A stretch of DNA of 64,000 bases from VFZN01 sp050249615 (GTDB lineage: Bacteria; Acidobacteriota; Vicinamibacteria; Vicinamibacterales; UBA2999), in the NCBI GenBank assembly GCA_050249615.1, contig JBFWQE010000004.1, forward strand, positions 1 through 64,000. Direction: 5' to 3'. The translations under genes and the position numbers were made by a program. Of the stretch, positions 50,734-59,522 are shown piece after piece. A model generated the notes under the pieces. That model saw nothing but the letters and a program-made list of their open reading frames with translations, did not search any database and was not told the DNA's origin. Position 1 is the stretch's first letter, and each line of letters starts with the position of its first letter.

Positions 50734-52578
50734 CTATTCTACCGTGACGCTCTTGGCGAGGTTCCTCGGCTGATCGACGTCGCAGCCACGCCTGATGGCG
50801 ATGTGGTACGCAAGGAGCTGCAGCGGGATGGTCATGGCCACCGGCGTCAGGAGCGGAGTGGTTGCAGGAATTGCTACCAGTGCGTCGGATTGACGATCCA
50901 GGAAATCCGACAGGGGACTCTCGCCCTCGGTGGTGACGGCGATGACCGATCCGCCGCGCGCCTTGGCCTCCTGGATGTTGCCGAGCATCTTCTCGAAGAC
51001 CGCATCCCGCGGCACCAGCGCCACCACCGGCATGGCCTCGTCGATGAGGGCGATGGGCCCGTGTTTCATCTCGCCAGCCGGGTAGCCCTCGGCGTGTATG
51101 TAGGAGATCTCCTTCAGCTTCAGCGCGCCTTCAAGGGCGATCGGATAGTTCACGCCACGGCCGAGATAGAGGAAATCCGACCGGTTGTAGAAGCGCGCCG
51201 CGATGTCCTCCGTTGCCTTCGACGCGTGGATCGCGCCCTCGACGACCTGGGGCAGGCGCATCAACTCGTCGATGGCGGCGCGGCGCTGATCGGTCGTGAG
51301 CGTCTCGCGGATCTCGGCGAGACGGAGCGCAAGCAGGTAGAGCGCCACCAGCTGGGTGGTGAAGGCCTTCGTGGACGCGACGCCAATCTCCGGACCGGCG
51401 TGCGTGTAGATGGTTCCCTCTGCCTCGCGCGTCGCCATGCTCCCGACGACGTTGCAGATGGCGACGCTCCGAGCGCCCTTGCTCTTGGCCTCGCGCAGGG
51501 CCGCGAGCGTGTCGGCGGTCTCACCGGACTGGGTGATCGCGACGGTCAGCGATCGGCGGTCCACGATGGGGTCCCGGTACCGGAACTCGGAGCCGTAGTC
51601 CACCTCGACCGGGATGCGGGCCAGCTGCTCGATCATGAACTTGCCGACCAGCGCCGCGTGCCACGACGTGCCGCACGCCACCATCGTCACCTTGTTCACG
51701 GCCGCGAGGTCGGCAGGGCTGATGGCGAGCTCGTCCAGGAAGGTCTGTGCGGAGTCCACGGAGACGCGGCCGAGGATCGTCTCGCGCAGCGCATGGGGCT
51801 GCTCGATGATCTCCTTCAGCATGAAGTGCTTGTAGCCGGCCTTCTCCGCCATGACGGGGTCCCAGGTCACCCGCGTGGGCGCGTGCGTGACCTCGGCGCC
51901 GTCGAGCGACCTGAACGTGGCGCCGGCGGGCGTGACCACGGCCATCTCGCGGTCGTCCATGAACACGACATTCCGCGTGTGCGCCAGGATGGCGGGCACG
52001 TCGCTGGCGACGAAGTACTCGCCGTCGCCCAGCCCCACCACGATGGGCGGGCCGTTGCGCACGGCGACGAGCTTGTTCGGGTCGTCGGCCGTGAGCAGCA
52101 CCAGCGCGAAGAGCCCGCGAACCCTCGCCACCGCGCGTTGCACGGCGTTCTCGAGGCCGTCGCCGCGCCATTCGTCCTGGACCAGGTGCGCCACCACCTC
52201 GGTGTCGGTCTCCGACTGGAACGTGTGGCCCTTCGCGAGGAGTGCCCGCTTCAACTCGAGGTAGTTCTCGATGATCCCGTTGTGAACCACCACCAGCCGG
52301 CCCGTGCCGTCACGATGCGGGTGCGCGTTCTCTTCGGTTGGCCGGCCGTGCGTGGCCCAGCGGGTGTGGCCGAGGCCGTACTGGCCCTCCAGGGGCGACT
52401 TCGCGAGGGCCTGTTCGAGGTTCGAGAGCTTGCCCGCGCTGCGGCGGATATCGAGGTGGCCGTCGTTGACCACGGCAATGCCCGCCGAATCGTACCCGCG
52501 GTATTCGAGCCGCTTCAGCCCGTCGAGGATGACGGGGACGACGGGCTTCGCGCCGATGTAACCGATGATCCCGCACAT
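50734..52578 (-). CDS. glmS: Glucosamine-fructose-6-phosphate aminotransferase
   Basis: This encodes 614 residues. The N-terminal glutaminase has the nucleophile Cys2 in MCGIIGYIGAKP and GHTRWATHG. Two SIS domains follow (TQSGETADTLAALREA, GRGVNYPIALEGALKLKEIS), and the C-terminus is QPRNLAKSVTVE. It makes glucosamine-6-phosphate for cell-wall and LPS sugars. It lies directly downstream of glmU, with a GAAGTGAGA word repeat in the spacer. Confidence 0.97.
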   Translation of the reverse strand: MCGIIGYIGAKPVVPVILDGLKRLEYRGYDSAGIAVVNDGHLDIRRSAGKLSNLEQALAKSPLEGQYGLGHTRWATHGRPTEENAHPHRDGTGRLVVVHNGIIENYLELKRALLAKGHTFQSETDTEVVAHLVQDEWRGDGLENAVQRAVARVRGLFALVLLTADDPNKLVAVRNGPPIVVGLGDGEYFVASDVPAILAHTRNVVFMDDREMAVVTPAGATFRSLDGAEVTHAPTRVTWDPVMAEKAGYKHFMLKEIIEQPHALRETILGRVSVDSAQTFLDELAISPADLAAVNKVTMVACGTSWHAALVGKFMIEQLARIPVEVDYGSEFRYRDPIVDRRSLTVAITQSGETADTLAALREAKSKGARSVAICNVVGSMATREAEGTIYTHAGPEIGVASTKAFTTQLVALYLLALRLAEIRETLTTDQRRAAIDELMRLPQVVEGAIHASKATEDIAARFYNRSDFLYLGRGVNYPIALEGALKLKEISYIHAEGYPAGEMKHGPIALIDEAMPVVALVPRDAVFEKMLGNIQEAKARGGSVIAVTTEGESPLSDFLDRQSDALVAIPATTPLLTPVAMTIPLQLLAYHIAIRRGCDVDQPRNLAKSVTVE

Positions 52579-52625
52579 CTACTGCTTCTCACTTCTCACT
52601 TTTCACTTCTCACTTCTTCTTTGCG
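52576..52625 (-). repeat. GAAGTGAGA word repeat between glmU and glmS
   Basis: On the minus strand about five copies of GAAGTGAGA, GAAGTGAAA and similar words run from the last codons of glmU to the glmS start. The same word recurs after serS at 59222-59325. Confidence 0.8.
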
Positions 52626-53987
52626 CCGGCTCACCCAGCCCGGCTTGTTCTCCTGCCGGCCGCGGCCAATGCCCAGCGCGTCGGCCGGGACATCCTGGGT
52701 GATGGCGGACCCGGCCGCGACGTAGGCGTTGTCGCCAATCGTGACCGGGGCGACCAGCGTGGAGTTGCTGCCGACGAAGGCGCCCTTGCCGACCACGGTC
52801 CGGTGCTTGCGCATGCCGTCGTAGTTGCACGTGATGGTGCCGGCGCCGATGTTCGAGCGCTCGCCGATGGTCGAGTCGCCGAGGTAGGCGAGGTGATTGG
52901 CCTTGGCGCCGTCCCCCAGCGCCGTGTTCTTCAGCTCGACGAAGTTGCCGACGCGGGCCTCGGCGCCGAGGGCCGATCCCGGCCTCAGGTGCGCGAACGG
53001 GCCGACACTGCAGCCCGGCCCGATGGTCGAGTCGGTCACGACCGAGTGATTCAGCAGTGTCACGCGATCGCCCACCGTCGAGTTGACGACGCGTGTGCCG
53101 GAGTGGATCTCGCAGGCGCTGCCGACGCGCGTGGAACCCTCGAGGTGCACGCAAGGATGGATCACGGTGTCGGGCCCCACCTCCACGCCGCTGTCGATGT
53201 ACGTGGTGGCGGGATCGACCAGGGTGACCCCGGCCGCCATCAGTTCTTCGTTCTTCGCCTGTCGAACCATGCCACTGACCTCCGCCAGCTCCGATCGGCT
53301 GTTGATGCCCCGAATCTCGTCCGCGCCCGCGACCTGCCAGGTGGTCACGGTCCGGCCCTGGCGCCGGTAGATGCTGACGAGGTCGGGCAGGTAGTACTCG
53401 CCCTGCGCGTTGGCGGCGCCGATGCCGCGAAGGGCCTCGAACAGCGGCGCCAGGTCGAAGGCGTAGATGCCCGAGTTGATCTCCCGGACTTCGCGCTCCG
53501 CCGGCGAGGCGTCCCGTTCCTCCACGATGCGCGCGATCTCGCCGTCCTTGCGGATCACTCGGCCATAGCCGTACGGGCGCGGCACAGTGGCTGTCATGAC
53601 GGTGGCGACAGCCGCCGCCTGATGGTGCGCCTGGACCAGCGCCTGGAGCGTGGCCGCGGTGAGGAGGGGGACATCGCCCGAGAGGAGCACGACGGTGCCG
53701 GACCTGTCCTTCAGGATCGGCTCGGCCTGGAGCAGCGCGTGGCCGGTGCCGAGTTGCGGCTCCTGTACGACCGTGAAGACTTGCGGCCTCTCTCCCAGGT
53801 GATGACGGACCTTCTCGGCTTCGTGGCCGACCACGACCGTGATGGTTTCGGGCCCGAGGGCGGAGGCCGCCCGGAGGACGCGGTCGATGAGGGCGATACC
53901 ACAAACGGGATGAAGGACCTTTGGCGTGGCAGACCGCATCCGGGTGCCCTTGCCCGCGGCCAGGATGACGATGTGGATGGGGTTCAC
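52596..53987 (-). CDS. glmU: Bifunctional GlcNAc-1-P uridyltransferase / GlcN-1-P acetyltransferase
   Basis: This encodes 463 residues. The pyrophosphorylase domain has ILAAGKGTRMRS and VLLSGDVPLLTA. The left-handed beta-helix acetyltransferase has many hexapeptide repeats (AEARVGNFVELKNTALG, HLAYLGDSTIGERSNIGAG). It makes UDP-GlcNAc. The last seven residues (EEVRSEK) are encoded by the GAAGTGAGA word repeat, so the stop codon has moved into repeat DNA. It is followed by glmS. Confidence 0.96.
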   Translation of the reverse strand: MNPIHIVILAAGKGTRMRSATPKVLHPVCGIALIDRVLRAASALGPETITVVVGHEAEKVRHHLGERPQVFTVVQEPQLGTGHALLQAEPILKDRSGTVVLLSGDVPLLTAATLQALVQAHHQAAAVATVMTATVPRPYGYGRVIRKDGEIARIVEERDASPAEREVREINSGIYAFDLAPLFEALRGIGAANAQGEYYLPDLVSIYRRQGRTVTTWQVAGADEIRGINSRSELAEVSGMVRQAKNEELMAAGVTLVDPATTYIDSGVEVGPDTVIHPCVHLEGSTRVGSACEIHSGTRVVNSTVGDRVTLLNHSVVTDSTIGPGCSVGPFAHLRPGSALGAEARVGNFVELKNTALGDGAKANHLAYLGDSTIGERSNIGAGTITCNYDGMRKHRTVVGKGAFVGSNSTLVAPVTIGDNAYVAAGSAITQDVPADALGIGRGRQENKPGWVSRRKEEVRSEK

Positions 53988-54029
53988 GGACGTGGATCTT
54001 ATCGGTTGCAGGGCGTGGCGGGATTCGGG

Positions 54030-54860
54030 CTAGTCTCGGAGGGCGTCGTAGACATATTTGGTCGATAAACCAAATTTACGAGCCACCAGGCGGGCAGCCT
54101 CTCGCTTCGATCGGGCGTCGTTATTGGTCAATAAACCTAATTCATGTCTCAATGCCTCGACCGATACGGACGGCGCCGTCGTTTCGGCGGGCTCCGTTCT
54201 TGGGAAGACGAGCGTAAACTCCCCTTGGGGGTGCTCCAGGCGACCGAGAATTTCGCCTGGGAGGCCCGTCAGGCACTCCTCGTGGAGTTTGGTCAGTTCG
54301 CGAAACACCAAAATTGGTTGTTTGACATAATTGACCAGATCTTCGAGCGTCTTCCGGATGCGGTGCGGGGCCTCGAAACAGACCACGGCCAGATCGGCCT
54401 GGTAGCGAACGAGGCGTTCAATCCATTGAATTCTATCTTTTGACCTAATCGGCGGAAAACCCAGGAAGGCGAACTCCGGGTCTTCCAATCCCGCGAGGGA
54501 AATGGCCGTCGCGACAGCGCTTGGCCCGGGAACGGCCACCACGGCGATTCCGGCCTCCCGGGCCATGCGTACGAGCTCGGCCCCCGGGTCCGACACCCCG
54601 GGCGTGCCGGCGTCGGAGACGAGCGCCACTGATTCCCCCCGGCGCAGGCGGGCCACCAGTTCGGGTGCGCGGGAGCGCTCGTTGTGCTCGTGCAGGCTGA
54701 GGATCCGCGTCGGGATGCTGAAGTGCCGCAGCAGGTTGCCCGTCCGCCGGGTGTCCTCGGCGGCGACGATGGCCACGTCGCGCAGGATGCGAAGGGCTCG
54801 GGCAGAAATGTCCTCGAGATGGCCGATCGGCGTGGCGACGACGAAGAGCGTACCGGCCAT
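54030..54860 (-). CDS. rsmI: 16S rRNA (cytidine1402-2'-O)-methyltransferase
   Basis: This 276-residue tetrapyrrole-methylase-fold enzyme shows TLFVVATPIGHLEDISARAL, AAEDTRRTGNLL, LVSDAGTPGVSDPG and VPGPSAVATAISLAG, the RsmI family set. It modifies C1402 in the ribosomal P site. The C-terminal 120 residues are encoded by DNA more AT-rich than the surroundings, but the frame is intact. It is divergent from the DUF885 gene. Confidence 0.94.
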   Translation of the reverse strand: MAGTLFVVATPIGHLEDISARALRILRDVAIVAAEDTRRTGNLLRHFSIPTRILSLHEHNERSRAPELVARLRRGESVALVSDAGTPGVSDPGAELVRMAREAGIAVVAVPGPSAVATAISLAGLEDPEFAFLGFPPIRSKDRIQWIERLVRYQADLAVVCFEAPHRIRKTLEDLVNYVKQPILVFRELTKLHEECLTGLPGEILGRLEHPQGEFTLVFPRTEPAETTAPSVSVEALRHELGLLTNNDARSKREAARLVARKFGLSTKYVYDALRD

Positions 54861-54920
54861 ATTTTATTGTACCATTGGGAGATGGCCGCACGCTGGAGGG
54901 TGCGGCCGTGATCGCCTCAC

Positions 54921-56585
54921 ATGCACGCCGCGGAACCGCTCACCCATTTCGTCGACGACTACGTCGCTTACCTGTACGAGGCCCGCCCGACCCACGCGAC
55001 GCTCGATGGGGTGCACCAGCACGACGACCTCCTCGAGGACTTCCGCCGGTCTGCCGTCGAGACGCACCTCGGGGCGCTGGCGGGCTTCGCCCGGCGCCTG
55101 GACGCGATTCCGGTGGACAGGCTCCCGCTGCACGAGCAGGTGGACCACGCCATCATCGGATCGAACATCCGCGCCCGGATGCACGAACTGGAGGAGGTCC
55201 GGACCTGGGAGCGGAGCCCCCACCTCTACGGGGAAGTGCTGGCCTCGAGCCTGGCAGCCCAGGCCATCTTCACCTACGCGCCGGAGGCCGAGCGGGCGCG
55301 CCGCGTGCTCTCGAAGCTCCACCAGGTGCCGCGGCTCATCCAGGCCGCCCGCGACAACGTCAAGGAGCCCCCGGCCATCTTCATCAAGGTGGGGCTGGAC
55401 ACCTGGCGCGGCATCAAGACCTTCATCGACGCCGACCTGCCGCGCGCCTTCTCGGGCGTGGACGACCTGCACCTCCTCTCCGACCTGGCCGACGCCTCCA
55501 CCGAGGCCGTGCAGGCGGTGACCGCCTACATCGACTATCTCGAGAACGACCTGCGGCCCCGGGCGAAGGGCTCGTTCCGCATGGGCCGCGATCGGTTCGA
55601 GCAGAAGCTGCGCCTGGAGGAAGGCATCGGGCTGCCGGTCGAGCGGCTGCTCACGATCGCCCTGCGCGAGCTCGCGAACACGCAGGAGGAGTTCCGCTCC
55701 GTCGCCGGGCGCCTCAACGGCGGCGACCCGATGGACGCGTGGCGGAAGGCCCGGGAGTCGCACCCCGCCCCCGGCACGCTCATCGCCACCGCGCGCGGTC
55801 AGCTGGACGAGTTGCGCACGTTCCTCGCGCGCAACCCCGTCGTCGAACTTCCGCCGGGCGAGGGAGACGGCATCGACGTCGCGGCCACGCCGGACTTCTT
55901 CCGGTGGTCGTTCGCCAGCATGTGGACGCCGGGGCCGTTCGAGACGCGCGCGTCGCGCGCGATGTACTACCTGACCGATGCCGAGGCCTCGTGGCCCGAC
56001 GATCGCAAGCGCGAGCACCTGCGCGACTTCAACCTCCCGACCCTGTGGACCATCTCGATCCACGAGGTGTATCCCGGCCACTACCTGCACTACCAGCACC
56101 TCCGCCGCGTCGCGTCCAAGGTGCGGCGCTCCACGCTGTTCGCGCCCGCCTCGTACGTCGAAGGCTGGGCGCACTACTGCGAGCAGATGATGCTGGAGGC
56201 GGGCTTCGGAGACGGCGATCACGCGCTCAGGCTCGGACAGCTGGGCGAGGCCCTGGTCCGCCTGGCCCGCTTCGTCGTGGGGATCAGGCTGCACACCGAC
56301 GACTGGTCGGTGGAGCAGGGCGTGCGCTTCTTCAAGGAGGAGGCGTTCCTCGAGGACGCCAGCGCGCGGCGCGAGGCCGAGCGCGGCACGTTCGATCCGA
56401 CCTATCTCGTGTACTCGGCCGGCAAGCTGATGCTGCTCAAGCTGCGCAAGGACTGGCAGGAGGAGCAGCGCGGCAAGCCCTCCCTGCGCGCGTTCCACGA
56501 CGCTTTCCTCGCGCAGGGCGCGGCTTCGTTCCCGGCGCTCCGGCGCCTCATGCTGGACCACGCGACCGGCGACGTCCTGGAGTAA
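54921..56585 (+). CDS. DUF885-family putative zinc peptidase
   Basis: This 554-residue, mostly helical protein has the zinc-binding signature HEVYPGHYLHYQH and a downstream EGWAHYCEQMM that supplies the third ligand, as in DUF885 proteins related to M2/M3/M32 metallopeptidases. No signal peptide is seen, so it is probably cytosolic. The substrate is unknown. ATG 54921 lies 60 bp from the divergent rsmI start. It is followed 8 bp later by an FmdB-like gene. Confidence 0.85.
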   Translation: MHAAEPLTHFVDDYVAYLYEARPTHATLDGVHQHDDLLEDFRRSAVETHLGALAGFARRLDAIPVDRLPLHEQVDHAIIGSNIRARMHELEEVRTWERSPHLYGEVLASSLAAQAIFTYAPEAERARRVLSKLHQVPRLIQAARDNVKEPPAIFIKVGLDTWRGIKTFIDADLPRAFSGVDDLHLLSDLADASTEAVQAVTAYIDYLENDLRPRAKGSFRMGRDRFEQKLRLEEGIGLPVERLLTIALRELANTQEEFRSVAGRLNGGDPMDAWRKARESHPAPGTLIATARGQLDELRTFLARNPVVELPPGEGDGIDVAATPDFFRWSFASMWTPGPFETRASRAMYYLTDAEASWPDDRKREHLRDFNLPTLWTISIHEVYPGHYLHYQHLRRVASKVRRSTLFAPASYVEGWAHYCEQMMLEAGFGDGDHALRLGQLGEALVRLARFVVGIRLHTDDWSVEQGVRFFKEEAFLEDASARREAERGTFDPTYLVYSAGKLMLLKLRKDWQEEQRGKPSLRAFHDAFLAQGAASFPALRRLMLDHATGDVLE

Positions 56586-56593
56586 CCCTCACC

Positions 56594-57048
56594 ATGCCCC
56601 TGTACGAATACCAGTGCGACGCGTGCGCCCACCGGTTCGAGGTCATCCAGAAGTTCTCGGACGCCCCCATCGAGACCTGCCCGAAGTGCGGCGGCGCGGT
56701 GAAGAAGCTGCTCTCGTCCCCGGCGATCCAGTTCAAGGGATCGGGGTGGTACATCACCGATTACGCGAGGGCGGGCAAATCCGACGGAGCCAATGTCGCT
56801 TCGGGGACCCACGAGTCGGGCAGCTCGTCCGGCGAGAGCAAGCCCGAGACCAAGAGCGAGGCGAAGAGCGAGGCGAAGANNNNNNNNNNNNNNNNNNNNN
56901 NNNNNNNNNNNNNNNNNNNNNNNNNNNNNNNNNNNNNNNNNNNNNNNNNNNNNNNNNNNNNNNNNNNNNNNNNNNNNNNAAGAGCGAGGCGAAGAGCGAG
57001 GCGAAGAAGGAGTCGACGCCTAGCCCTTCGACGTCGGCGTCAAGTTGA
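56594..57048 (+). CDS. FmdB/CxxC zinc-ribbon protein interrupted by a scaffold gap
   Basis: The first 60 residues form the FmdB-type zinc ribbon: MPLYEYQCDACAHRFEVIQK, then CPKCGG, FKGSGWYITDY. A Lys/Ser/Glu/Ala tail with KSEA units runs into the 100-N gap (56880-56979) and resumes as KSEAKSEAKKESTP, ending at 57048. The two sides are in different frames across 100 bases, so the true gap length must leave remainder 2 when divided by 3. The stop region overlaps galU by 29 bp on the other strand. FmdB-like proteins are of unknown role, often transcription-linked. Confidence 0.75.
56880..56979. other. Scaffold gap (100 N)
   Basis: Exactly 100 N stand between identical 12-bp units (AAGAGCGAGGCG) on both sides. 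The length is a placeholder. The gap is probably a tandem repeat that the assembler could not resolve. Confidence 0.98.
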
Positions 57049-57916
57049 GCGAGTCCAGGTACTCGCGGAACGGCCCCGCCAGATCCGGGCGCTTCAGCGC
57101 GAAGTAGACCACGGCCTTCAGGAATCCGAGCTTGTTGCCCGTGTCGTGCCGGACGCCGTCGATCTCGTAGGCGTACAGCGGCCGCGACTGCAGCAGGCGC
57201 CGCATGCCGTTGGTCAGCTGGATCTCCCCGGAGCGATCCCTGGTGGTTTCCCGCAGGGCGTCGAAGATGTCCGGAGTGAGGATGTACCGCCCGATGATGG
57301 CCAGGTTCGACGGCGCCTCGTCTCGGGGCGGCTTCTCGACGAGGTCCTTGATGCGGTACACGCCTCGGCCCAGCTCGGGCGCCGGCTCGACGTCCACGAT
57401 GCCGTAACTGGAAACCTGGTCCTCGGGCACGCGCTCCACGGCGATGACCGGGCCGCCGGCCCGGTCGAACACCTCGATCATCTGTTTCAGCGCCGGAGGC
57501 TCCGCGTCGATCACGTCGTCGCCGAGGATGACGGCGAAGGGCTCGCCAGCGACCATGGCCTCGGTGACCAGCACGGCGTGGCCGAGCCCGAGCGGCTCGC
57601 CCTGGCGGACGTACGACACGTTGATGAGGCTCGAGATGGCGCGGATCTCCTCGAGCTGCTCGAGCTTGCCCCGGCTCTCCAGGAACGTCTCGAGCTCGGT
57701 CGAGACGTCGAAGTGGTCCTCGATGGCGTTCTTGCCGCGCCCCGTCACGAGGATGATGTTCGAGACGCCGGATGCCACCGCCTCCTCCACGCCGTACTGG
57801 ATGGTGGGCTTGTCCACCAGGGGCAGCATCTCCTTGGGCTGTGCCTTGGTGGCCGGCAGGAACCGGGTGCCGAGGCCGGCGGCGGGGAACACGGCTTTGC
57901 GGACCGGAGAGGGCAT
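57020..57916 (-). CDS. galU: UTP-glucose-1-phosphate uridylyltransferase
   Basis: This encodes 298 residues. VRKAVFPAAGLGTRFLPATK is the nucleotide-binding signature, with PKEMLPLVDKPTIQYGVEEA, VILGDDVIDAE and GLGHAVLV. It makes UDP-glucose for polysaccharides and LPS. ATG 57916 was chosen at the conserved PSPVRKAVFPAAG start; an 8-residue longer form is open. It is divergent from serS across 26 bp. Confidence 0.95.
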   Translation of the reverse strand: MPSPVRKAVFPAAGLGTRFLPATKAQPKEMLPLVDKPTIQYGVEEAVASGVSNIILVTGRGKNAIEDHFDVSTELETFLESRGKLEQLEEIRAISSLINVSYVRQGEPLGLGHAVLVTEAMVAGEPFAVILGDDVIDAEPPALKQMIEVFDRAGGPVIAVERVPEDQVSSYGIVDVEPAPELGRGVYRIKDLVEKPPRDEAPSNLAIIGRYILTPDIFDALRETTRDRSGEIQLTNGMRRLLQSRPLYAYEIDGVRHDTGNKLGFLKAVVYFALKRPDLAGPFREYLDSLNLTPTSKG

Positions 57917-57942
57917 CCGAACTAGAATAATGCACTCCAATC
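57917..57942. promoter_or_regulatory. 26-bp divergent spacer between galU and serS
   Basis: TAGAAT (57923-57928) could be a -10 box for serS, with a leader of only a few bases. The spacer is too short to hold two separate full promoters, so at least one promoter must overlap coding DNA. Confidence 0.35.
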
Positions 57943-59229
57943 ATGCTTGACCCTGTTTTCGTCCGTGACCACCTCGACGAGGTGCGCGAGGGGCTCCAGT
58001 CGCGGGGCCTCGACGCCAGCACCGAGCTGGAGCAGCTGGCCTCGCTCGAGGCCCACCGCCGCCGCCTGATTCCGCAGGTCGAGGGCCTCAAGCGCGAGCA
58101 GAACGCCGCGGGCGACGAGGTGGCGCGAGCCAAGCGCCAGGGACTGGACGCCTCGCACATCTTCGAGGCCAACCGGCAGCGCTCCCAGAAGATCAAGCAG
58201 CTGGACATCGAGCTCGACCAGATCGAGCGGCAGCGGACGATGATCCTCGAGACGCTGCCGAACCTGCCGCACGCCAGCGTGCCCCGGGGCGCTTCGTCTG
58301 CCGACAACGCCGTGGTGCGCACCTGGGGCGACAAGCCGGTGTTCGACTTCGAGCCGAAGGCACACTGGGACCTCGGCCCGGAGCTCGGCATCATCGACTT
58401 CGAGCGCGCGACGAAGATCTCCGGCGCGCGCTTCGCCGTACTGATGGGCGCCGGCGCGCAGCTGGAGCGCGCGCTCATCAACTTCATGCTCACGCTGCAC
58501 ACCACGAAGCACGGCTACACGGAAGTGGAGCCGCCGTTCCTGGTGTCGGGGTCGACGCTCTACGGCACGGGGCAGCTGCCGAAGTTCGAGCAGGACCTGT
58601 TCAAGATCTCGGGCGACTGGGACCTCTACCTGATCCCGACGGCCGAAGTGCCGGTGACGAACCTCTATCGCGGGGAGATTCTCGACGGCCGGCAGCTGCC
58701 GCTGAAATACACGGCCTACACGCCGTGCTTCCGCAGCGAGGCGGGCTCGCACGGCGCCGACGTGCGCGGCCTCATCCGGCAGCACCAGTTCGACAAGGTG
58801 GAGCTCGTCAAGTTCACGACGCCGGAGACCTCGTACGACGAGCTGGAGCGGCTGACGGCGGATGCCGAGCAGGTGCTGCAGCTCCTGGGGCTGGCGTACC
58901 GGACGGTCGCGCTCTGCACCGGTGACATCGGCTTCTCGTCCGCGAAGACCTACGACATCGAGGTGTGGCTGCCGAGCCAGCAGACGTACCGCGAGATCTC
59001 GTCGTGCTCGAACTGCGAGGCGTTCCAGGCACGGCGGGCGAACATCAAGTACCGCCCGGGCGGCGTGGGCAAGGCCGAGTTCGTGCACACGCTGAACGGC
59101 TCAGGGCTCGCCGTGGGCCGCACACTGATCGCGATTCTCGAGAACTACCAGCAGAAGGACGGGTCGGTGGTGGTGCCCGAGGCGCTGCGCCCCTTCATGG
59201 GTGGACGGGAGCGGATAGAATCGAAGTGA
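57943..59229 (+). CDS. serS: Seryl-tRNA synthetase
   Basis: This 428-residue class II synthetase begins MLDPVFVRDHLDEVREGLQS and has the long N-terminal coiled-coil arm that grips the tRNA-Ser variable arm. Class II motif 2 (YTPCFRSEAGSHGADVRGLI) and motif 3 (GLAVGRTLIAILENYQ) are intact. It charges tRNA-Ser and, in Sec-using bacteria, also tRNA-Sec. A tRNA-Ser gene lies 100 bp downstream. Confidence 0.97.
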   Translation: MLDPVFVRDHLDEVREGLQSRGLDASTELEQLASLEAHRRRLIPQVEGLKREQNAAGDEVARAKRQGLDASHIFEANRQRSQKIKQLDIELDQIERQRTMILETLPNLPHASVPRGASSADNAVVRTWGDKPVFDFEPKAHWDLGPELGIIDFERATKISGARFAVLMGAGAQLERALINFMLTLHTTKHGYTEVEPPFLVSGSTLYGTGQLPKFEQDLFKISGDWDLYLIPTAEVPVTNLYRGEILDGRQLPLKYTAYTPCFRSEAGSHGADVRGLIRQHQFDKVELVKFTTPETSYDELERLTADAEQVLQLLGLAYRTVALCTGDIGFSSAKTYDIEVWLPSQQTYREISSCSNCEAFQARRANIKYRPGGVGKAEFVHTLNGSGLAVGRTLIAILENYQQKDGSVVVPEALRPFMGGRERIESK

Positions 59230-59325
59230 GAAGTGAGAAGTGAGAAGCGAGAAGTGAGAAGTGAGACGTCGGAAAGAAGACAACTTCTCACTTCTGACTT
59301 CGTACTTCTGACTTCTCACTTCTCG
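59222..59325 (+). repeat. GAAGTGAGA word repeat forming an inverted pair between serS and tRNA-Ser
   Basis: Six GAAGTGAGA-type units (59224-59268) face about four ACTTCTCACTTCT units (59283-59322), so the RNA could fold into a long imperfect hairpin. The left array begins in the serS stop region. It is the same word as at 52576-52625. Confidence 0.85.
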
Positions 59326-59329
59326 TCGC

Positions 59330-59419
59330 GGAGGGATGGCCGAGCGGTCGATGGCGGTGGTCTTGAAAACCACTGTACCCGGAAGGGTACCGGGGGTTCG
59401 AATCCCTCTCCCTCCGCCA
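59330..59419 (+). tRNA. tRNA-Ser (anticodon UGA)
   Basis: This is a 90-nt type II tRNA. The acceptor arm GGAGGGA pairs with TCCCTCC and is followed by G and an encoded CCA. The D-arm is ATGGCCGAGCGGTC-like, the anticodon loop reads CTTGAAA with anticodon TGA, the long variable arm (GTACCCGGAAGGGTAC) is paired, and the T-loop is GTTCGAATC. It reads serine UCA codons. Confidence 0.95.
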
Positions 59420-59447
59420 GCCTTCGCTCACGACTCACGCGAAGGCT
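59419..59447 (+). terminator. Hairpin after tRNA-Ser
   Basis: AGCCTTCGC and GCGAAGGCT are perfect 9-bp arms around an 11-base loop, starting at the last base of the tRNA CCA. No U-tract follows, so it may mark processing or factor-assisted termination. Confidence 0.5.
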
Positions 59448-59522
59448 GCCCGCCGCAGCCTTGGCGAAGCCGGGCGACGGACCGCTGGCTCGCGAGCTAC
59501 GGCTGGCAGGCCAGGTCGGCGG

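Noticed and set aside
54056..54075. Inverted repeat ATTTGGT...ACCAAAT near the end of rsmI as a terminator
   Set aside because: It lies inside the coding region before the stop codon and has no U-tract; the residues it encodes fit the protein.
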